From Variovorax sp. MHTC-1 (lineage in GTDB: Bacteria > Pseudomonadota > Gammaproteobacteria > Burkholderiales > Burkholderiaceae_C), in NCBI RefSeq assembly GCF_003984645.1, contig NZ_RWKI01000020.1, positions 24,774 through 88,773 of the forward strand: a stretch of 64,000 bases of DNA, given 5' to 3'. The notes under the pieces are model-generated. The model ran no database searches, had not been told where the DNA came from, and saw only the letters and a program-made list of their open reading frames with translations. The translations under genes were made by a program, and so were the position numbers. Shown here piece by piece: positions 60,011 through 64,000 of this stretch (position 1 is its first letter; every line of letters begins with the position of its first letter).

Positions 60011-61552
60011 TCAGCGGTTGTAGGCAGTTTCGCCGTGGGACGAGATGTCGAGGCCTTCGCGCTCTTCTTCTTCGCTCACGCGCAGGCCGACGGTGAGATC
60101 GACGATCTTGAAGGCGATGAAGGACACCACGCCCGACCACACGATGGTCAGCAGCACGGCCTTGAGCTGGACCCAGACCTGGGCGCCGATGCCGTTGGAG
60201 ACGATGCCGGCCGTGACCCAGTCGCCCACCAAGCCGGGGCCGCCGAGCGCCTGGGTGTTGAACACGCCGGTGAGCAGCGCACCCACGATGCCGCCGACGC
60301 CGTGCACGCCGAACACGTCGAGCGAGTCGTCCGCGCCGAGCATCCTCTTGAGACCGTTGACGCCCCAGAGGCAAGCGAAGCCGGCGACGAAGCCGATGAT
60401 GATCGCGCCCATCAGGCCGACGTTGCCGGCGGCCGGCGTGATGGCGACCAGGCCGGCAACGGCGCCCGACGCGGCACCCAGCATCGAGGCCTTGCCCTTC
60501 ATCAGCGCTTCACCGATGGACCATGCGAGCACGGCGGCTGCGGTGGCCGACAAGGTGTTCATGAAGGCCAGGACGGCGCTGGTGCCCGCTTCGAGCGCGG
60601 AACCGGCATTGAAGCCGAACCAGCCGACCCACAGCAGCGAGGCGCCGACCATGGTGAGCGTGAGCGAGTGCGGGGTGAAGGCTTCCTTGCCGTAGCCGAT
60701 GCGCTTGCCGACCAGGAAAGCGCCGACCAGGCCGGCCACGGCGGCGTTGATGTGCACCACGGTGCCGCCCGCGAAGTCGAGCGCGCCCCATTGCCAGAGC
60801 AGGCCGGCCTTGGCGTTCATGGCATCGACCACGTCCGTGCTGGCGTAGGCGTCCGGGCCCATCCAGAACCAGACCATGTGCGCGATCGGCGTATAGCTGA
60901 AGGTGAACCACAGCACCATGAAGAGCAGCACGGCCGAGAACTTGATGCGCTCGGCGAAGGCGCCCACGATCAGGCAGCAGGTGATGCCGGCGAAGGTGGC
61001 CTGGAAGGCGGCGAACAGCAGCTCGGGGATGTAGACGCCCTTGCTGAAGGTCGCGCCCGGTGCGAAGGCGCCGGTGGCCGGATCGAAGACGCCCTTCATG
61101 AAGAGCCGGTCGAATCCGCCGATGAAGGAGTTGCCCTCGGTGAAGGCGAGGCTGTAGCCGTAGATGAGCCACAGCACCACGATCATCGAGAAAGTGACCA
61201 TGATCTGCATCAGCACCGACAGCATGTTCTTGCTGCGCACCAGGCCGCCGTAGAACAGCGCCAGGCCGGGGATGGTCATCATGATGACGAGCAGCGTGGA
61301 CAGCAGCATCCAGCTGGTGTCGCCCTTGTTGAACGAAGGTGCCGGTGCGGCTGCGGCTGCCGCTTCGGCGGCGGGGGCGGCAGCGGCCGGTGCCGCAGCG
61401 GGGGCCGCAGGCGCTGCAGCAGGCGCGGCGGCCGGCGCCGCGGCTGCAGGCGCTTCGGCCGCGGGCGCCGCCGGCGGCGTCTGCGCAAAGCCGGCGCTGC
61501 CGGCAGCGAGCACGCTCAGGCCGAGCGCGAGAGAGACGAGCAATTTTTTCAT
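60011..61552 (-). CDS. amtB: Ammonium transporter AmtB
   Basis: A 513-residue channel. A signal peptide (LLVSLALGLSVLAAGSAGFA) is followed by an unusually long Ala/Pro linker (~residues 24-72), then eleven spans beginning DTSWMLLSTLLVIMMTIPGLALFYGG. Amt signatures GALDFAGGTVVHINAAVAGL and DDSLDVFGVHGVGGIVGALLTGVF (pore His) are intact. Moves NH4+/NH3 under PII control. ATG 61552 is 26 bases after the glnK stop. Third gene of the torF-glnK-amtB operon. Confidence 0.94.
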   Translation of the reverse strand: MKKLLVSLALGLSVLAAGSAGFAQTPPAAPAAEAPAAAAPAAAPAAAPAAPAAAPAAAAPAAEAAAAAAPAPSFNKGDTSWMLLSTLLVIMMTIPGLALFYGGLVRSKNMLSVLMQIMVTFSMIVVLWLIYGYSLAFTEGNSFIGGFDRLFMKGVFDPATGAFAPGATFSKGVYIPELLFAAFQATFAGITCCLIVGAFAERIKFSAVLLFMVLWFTFSYTPIAHMVWFWMGPDAYASTDVVDAMNAKAGLLWQWGALDFAGGTVVHINAAVAGLVGAFLVGKRIGYGKEAFTPHSLTLTMVGASLLWVGWFGFNAGSALEAGTSAVLAFMNTLSATAAAVLAWSIGEALMKGKASMLGAASGAVAGLVAITPAAGNVGLMGAIIIGFVAGFACLWGVNGLKRMLGADDSLDVFGVHGVGGIVGALLTGVFNTQALGGPGLVGDWVTAGIVSNGIGAQVWVQLKAVLLTIVWSGVVSFIAFKIVDLTVGLRVSEEEEREGLDISSHGETAYNR

Positions 61553-61578
61553 GTCGATTTTTCTTTCGTGCCGTGAAG

Positions 61579-61917
61579 TCAAAGAGCTTCGCGGCCTGTT
61601 TCTCCGGTACGGATGCGAACGACCTGCTCCAGGTCGTAGACAAAGATCTTGCCGTCGCCGATCTTGCCGGTGCGCGCGGCGCTTTCGACGGCTTCGATCA
61701 CGCGCTCGACCAGTTCGTCGGCCACGGCGGCTTCGATCTTGACCTTCGGCAGGAAATCGACCACGTACTCCGCGCCGCGGTAGAGCTCGGTGTGGCCCTT
61801 CTGGCGCCCGAAGCCCTTGACCTCGGTCACGGTGATCCCTTGCACACCGATCGCCGAGAGCGCTTCGCGCACCTCGTCGAGCTTGAACGGTTTGATGATG
61901 GCTGTGACCAGCTTCAT
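61579..61917 (-). CDS. glnK: Nitrogen regulatory protein P-II
   Basis: A 112-residue PII. T-loop TEVKGFGRQKGHTELYRGAEYVVDFLPKVKIE contains the uridylylation Tyr, B-loop AARTGKIGDGKIFV binds ATP/2-oxoglutarate. Binds AmtB to block ammonium entry and reports nitrogen state. Paired with amtB, hence called glnK. Lies 45 bases after the torF stop. Confidence 0.94.
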   Translation of the reverse strand: MKLVTAIIKPFKLDEVREALSAIGVQGITVTEVKGFGRQKGHTELYRGAEYVVDFLPKVKIEAAVADELVERVIEAVESAARTGKIGDGKIFVYDLEQVVRIRTGETGREAL

Positions 61918-61962
61918 GATGTTTCTCCTACAGATGGAACAGAGGACCGCGCATTCTCGCGA

Positions 61963-62772
61963 TCAGAGCGTCTTGGTCAGCGTGACGATGAATCGTGCCT
62001 TGTTGGGCGACCAGGTCGGCGCGCCGAAGCCCAGGTCGGGCCCGGACGCCAGCAGGTACGAGTTCTTCCTGTTGGCGCCCTGCACCGAACCGGCCAGCGA
62101 CAGGCCGTTGCCGAAGTCGTAGGCAGCGCCCACGTTGTAGTCCACGTAGCTCTTGTAGCCCAGGCTGCGGATGTCGCTGCTCATGCGCGTGTAGCCCAGC
62201 GCGGCCTTCAGCGTCACCTTGGGCACGATCTCCTTGGTGTAGGCGAGATTGAAGTAGCCGGTGTTGCGCCCCTTCAGACCCGAGCCGTCGCGCTCGCCGG
62301 CGTAGTTGAAGTAGTCCTTGGAGACGGTGTGGGAGTACTTGAAGGTGAAAGCGCCGATGGCCTCGTTGGCATAGGTGGCCGCGCCGTAGAGCTCGGTGGT
62401 GTTGCCGCGGGCGTTGCCCGGGTAGATGTACGCGAGCGCGCCGAAGTCGAGGTCGAACACGCCGGCCTTGAACTTGTAGCCGCCGTAGATGTCGCTCTCG
62501 ATGTCGTTGCCTGCGAGCCAGTTGACGCTGGAGTTCCAGTTCCCCACGTAGAAGCCGCTGTCGCCGAAGGCGTAGTCGAAGCCGCCCTGGATGGCGGGCT
62601 TGAAGGCCTTGGTCTTGGCGAAGCCGTTGCTGCCGAGCACGTCCTGATCCTGACCGCGGAACTTGTAGTTGCTGGTGAGTGCAACGTTGCCCGTGAGCTG
62701 GGCGCTCGCGAGCAAGGGCATGGCAGCCAGCGAGACGACGGCCAGGGCAGTGGCGGTTTTACGGTGCATCAT
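61963..62772 (-). CDS. TorF family putative porin (TIGR02001)
   Basis: A 269-residue outer-membrane protein. A signal peptide (TATALAVVSLAAMPLLASAQ) precedes amphipathic beta-strands with aromatic ends, e.g. NVALTSNYKFRGQDQ, FDYAFGDSGFYVGNWNSSVNW, ESDIYGGYKFKAGVFDLDFG, terminating ARFIVTLTKTL. The family often lies beside amtB-glnK and may let ammonium or amines across the outer membrane. First gene of the operon and next to the predicted sigma-54 promoter. Two consecutive ATGs at 62772/62769 are possible starts. Confidence 0.88.
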   Translation of the reverse strand: MMHRKTATALAVVSLAAMPLLASAQLTGNVALTSNYKFRGQDQDVLGSNGFAKTKAFKPAIQGGFDYAFGDSGFYVGNWNSSVNWLAGNDIESDIYGGYKFKAGVFDLDFGALAYIYPGNARGNTTELYGAATYANEAIGAFTFKYSHTVSKDYFNYAGERDGSGLKGRNTGYFNLAYTKEIVPKVTLKAALGYTRMSSDIRSLGYKSYVDYNVGAAYDFGNGLSLAGSVQGANRKNSYLLASGPDLGFGAPTWSPNKARFIVTLTKTL

Positions 62773-62818
62773 CGAGAGGACTCCTCGGAGGTTTTGGAAT
62801 GGGATGGAGCCATCTCAA

Positions 62819-62834
62819 AGCAGGGAGCGTGCCA
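62819..62834 (-). promoter_or_regulatory. Predicted sigma-54 promoter of torF-glnK-amtB
   Basis: On the minus strand TGGCACG-CTCC-CTGCT matches the -24/-12 consensus TGGCACG-N4-TTGCW with one mismatch, and keeps GG-N10-GC spacing. It lies 46 bases before the torF ATG. The palindrome GATGGGCGCACCATC (62896-62910) and GGTGCA (62870-62875) upstream may belong to NtrC sites. Confidence 0.7.
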
Positions 62835-62928
62835 AACCGCCCGTCTCGCGCTGGGAAGGGCCTGGGACAGGTGCACATTGCAACAATGAGCAAAAGATGG
62901 GCGCACCATCTTGGGGAAAGGGAGAGAA

Positions 62929-63831
62929 ATGAGCTTGTCTTTGGTGCAAAGCCGTGCCTTGCTCGGCCTGGAAGCTGCCAGTGTCACGGTCGAGGTGCAT
63001 CTGGCCAACGGCTTGCCCAGCTTCACGCTGGTGGGCCTGGCGGACGTCGAAGTGAAGGAAGCGCGCGAGCGCGTGCGCTCGGCGATCCAGAACGCCGGAC
63101 TCGAATTTCCCAATAGCAAGCGCATCACGGTCAACCTGGCGCCGGCCGATCTGCCCAAGGATTCGGGCCGCTTCGACTTGCCGATCGCGCTGGGCATCCT
63201 GGCCGCCAGCGGCCAGATCGACGCGCCGCGGCTGGCCGGCCACGAGTTCGCGGGAGAACTTTCGCTGTCGGGGCAGTTGAGGCCCGTGCGTGGTGCACTC
63301 GCCATGGCGCTGGCCTTGCACAGCCGCGGAATCGCCACCCGGCTGGTGCTGCCGGCCGACAGCGCGCAGGAGGCCGCGCTGGTGCCGGGCGCGGAAGTCT
63401 ATGGCGCCGTCCACTTGCTCGACGTGGTGCGGCAGTTTCTGCCGGCCGGCAGTGCGGTGCTCGCCGACCCGCCCGCCGATGGGGGCTGGGCGCGCGTGCA
63501 GCCGACGCCCGGCGGGTCGGGTGCGCGGCATGCGGACCTGGCCGAGGTCAAGGGACACGCTGGCGCCAAGCGCGCGTTCGAGATCGCGGCCGCCGGCCAG
63601 CACAGCCTGCTGATGGTGGGACCGCCGGGCTCCGGCAAGTCGATGCTGGCCCAGCGCTTCGCCGGGCTGCTGCCGGCCATGAGCGTCGAAGAGGCGCTGG
63701 AGAGCGCGGCCGTCGCCAGCCTGCATGGCCGCTTCGCCGTCGAGCGCTGGATGCACAGGCCGACCTGCAGCCCCCATCACACCGCGAGCGCGGTCGCGCT
63801 GGTCGGCGGCGGCTCGCCGCCGCGGCCGTGA
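62929..63831 (+). pseudogene. comM: comM (YifB family AAA ATPase), truncated
   Basis: Reads a normal ComM for 300 residues: MSLSLVQSRALLGLEAASVTVEV, the Lon-like fold (DSGRFDLPIALGILAASGQ), then Walker A GPPGSGKSMLAQRF. It stops at 63829-63831 right after GGGSPPRP, where the family continues GEISLAHHGVLFLDELPEF with Walker B. The following DNA (63829-64000) has no ComM sequence and ~55% G+C by my count. So the gene was cut by inserted DNA at codon ~300. ComM is a helicase of natural transformation; its loss would reduce uptake of divergent DNA. Any 3-prime half lies outside the window. Confidence 0.85.
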
Positions 63832-64000
63832 GTTCCTCCAAGGTTGTCTCGCTTGGTTACCCAAGGAAATCAACAGCTTACGAGCGCCGTTTTCAAAATT
63901 GCACCGGTCGGGTTTTCAAAGTTCCGCCGACGCATGTTCAGCGAGCATCCAACAGCCGCTTCCGGGCTCCATTGCCGTCTGCTGTAAGCCCGGTTAGGGC
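63829..64000. mobile_element. Foreign DNA interrupting comM (element end)
   Basis: The last 172 bases have 95 G+C (55%), clearly below neighbours, and carry two ~20-base related repeats, GTTTTCAAAATTGCACCGG (from 63890) and GTTTTCAAAGTTCCGCCGA (from 63911), spaced 21 bases apart, like transposase-binding sites at the end of an IS21-type or Tn7-like element. No transposase gene is within the window. The element type is not identified; the boundary is placed where ComM coding ends. Confidence 0.55.

Overview
The window is high-G+C DNA with the gene style and operon structure of a Burkholderiales bacterium, most likely a Comamonadaceae member close to Variovorax. The pointers are three Bug-type periplasmic binding proteins without TctAB partners, the mreBCD-mrdA / gatCAB block, the split HpaG1/HpaG2 homoprotocatechuate pathway, a TorF-GlnK-AmtB operon, and dense packing with many 4-bp ATGA overlaps. 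The genus is inference; no rRNA or tRNA gene was recognised. No gene-free stretch exceeds 300 bases except around the 266-bp repeat at 35098.

Layout. 1-10.3 kb is a nutrient-uptake region. It holds a polyamine/opine-type ABC transporter with a 2Fe-2S/FAD oxidoreductase pair (cut by the window edge), an IclR and a LysR regulator, an ALDH7-type semialdehyde dehydrogenase with a ThDP enzyme, and a LivK-like binding protein. 10.4-21 kb is core housekeeping: mrdA-mreD-mreC-mreB, divergent gatCAB, pyrE and an exonuclease III gene. 20.7-26.3 kb is accessory metabolism: LysR, FAD monooxygenase, Bug protein, a shortened SDR, an NTF2-like protein and an epimerase. 26.3-35.1 kb holds an M48 protease, AmpG, a FitA/VapC-type toxin-antitoxin pair, a compact ketosynthase / chain-length-factor / flavin-halogenase cluster and an OmpR/EnvZ-type two-component system. 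35.1-41 kb has an O-antigen-ligase-like protein, a zf-CHCC protein, ilvE, rdgC, a small membrane protein and radA. 41-51.3 kb is a nearly complete 4-hydroxyphenylacetate (homoprotocatechuate) meta-cleavage operon, hpaR-G1-G2-Bug-E-D-F-H-I, followed by Bug, class II aldolase and ketopantoate-reductase-like genes. 51.8-64 kb has alr, lplT, a DMT transporter, a glutathione peroxidase, glcEF, an SMP-30 lactonase, amtB-glnK-torF behind a predicted sigma-54 promoter, and a comM gene broken by foreign sequence at the right edge.

The most unusual feature is a 266-bp palindromic element in three near-identical copies (35098, 51318 and 58720). It has 25-bp terminal inverted repeats, TA on both flanks and two long internal hairpin arms, and each copy sits 0-4 bases from a gene stop codon. 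No transposase lies within it. A short sequence at 39060-39081 looks like a terminal-repeat remnant of the same or a related element. It is best read as a MITE-like or structured intergenic repeat.

Other points of interest are a short-chain dehydrogenase lacking its catalytic Ser and Lys, a perfect 23-bp inverted repeat shared by two convergent stop codons, and a halogenase that keeps both of its diagnostic motifs.
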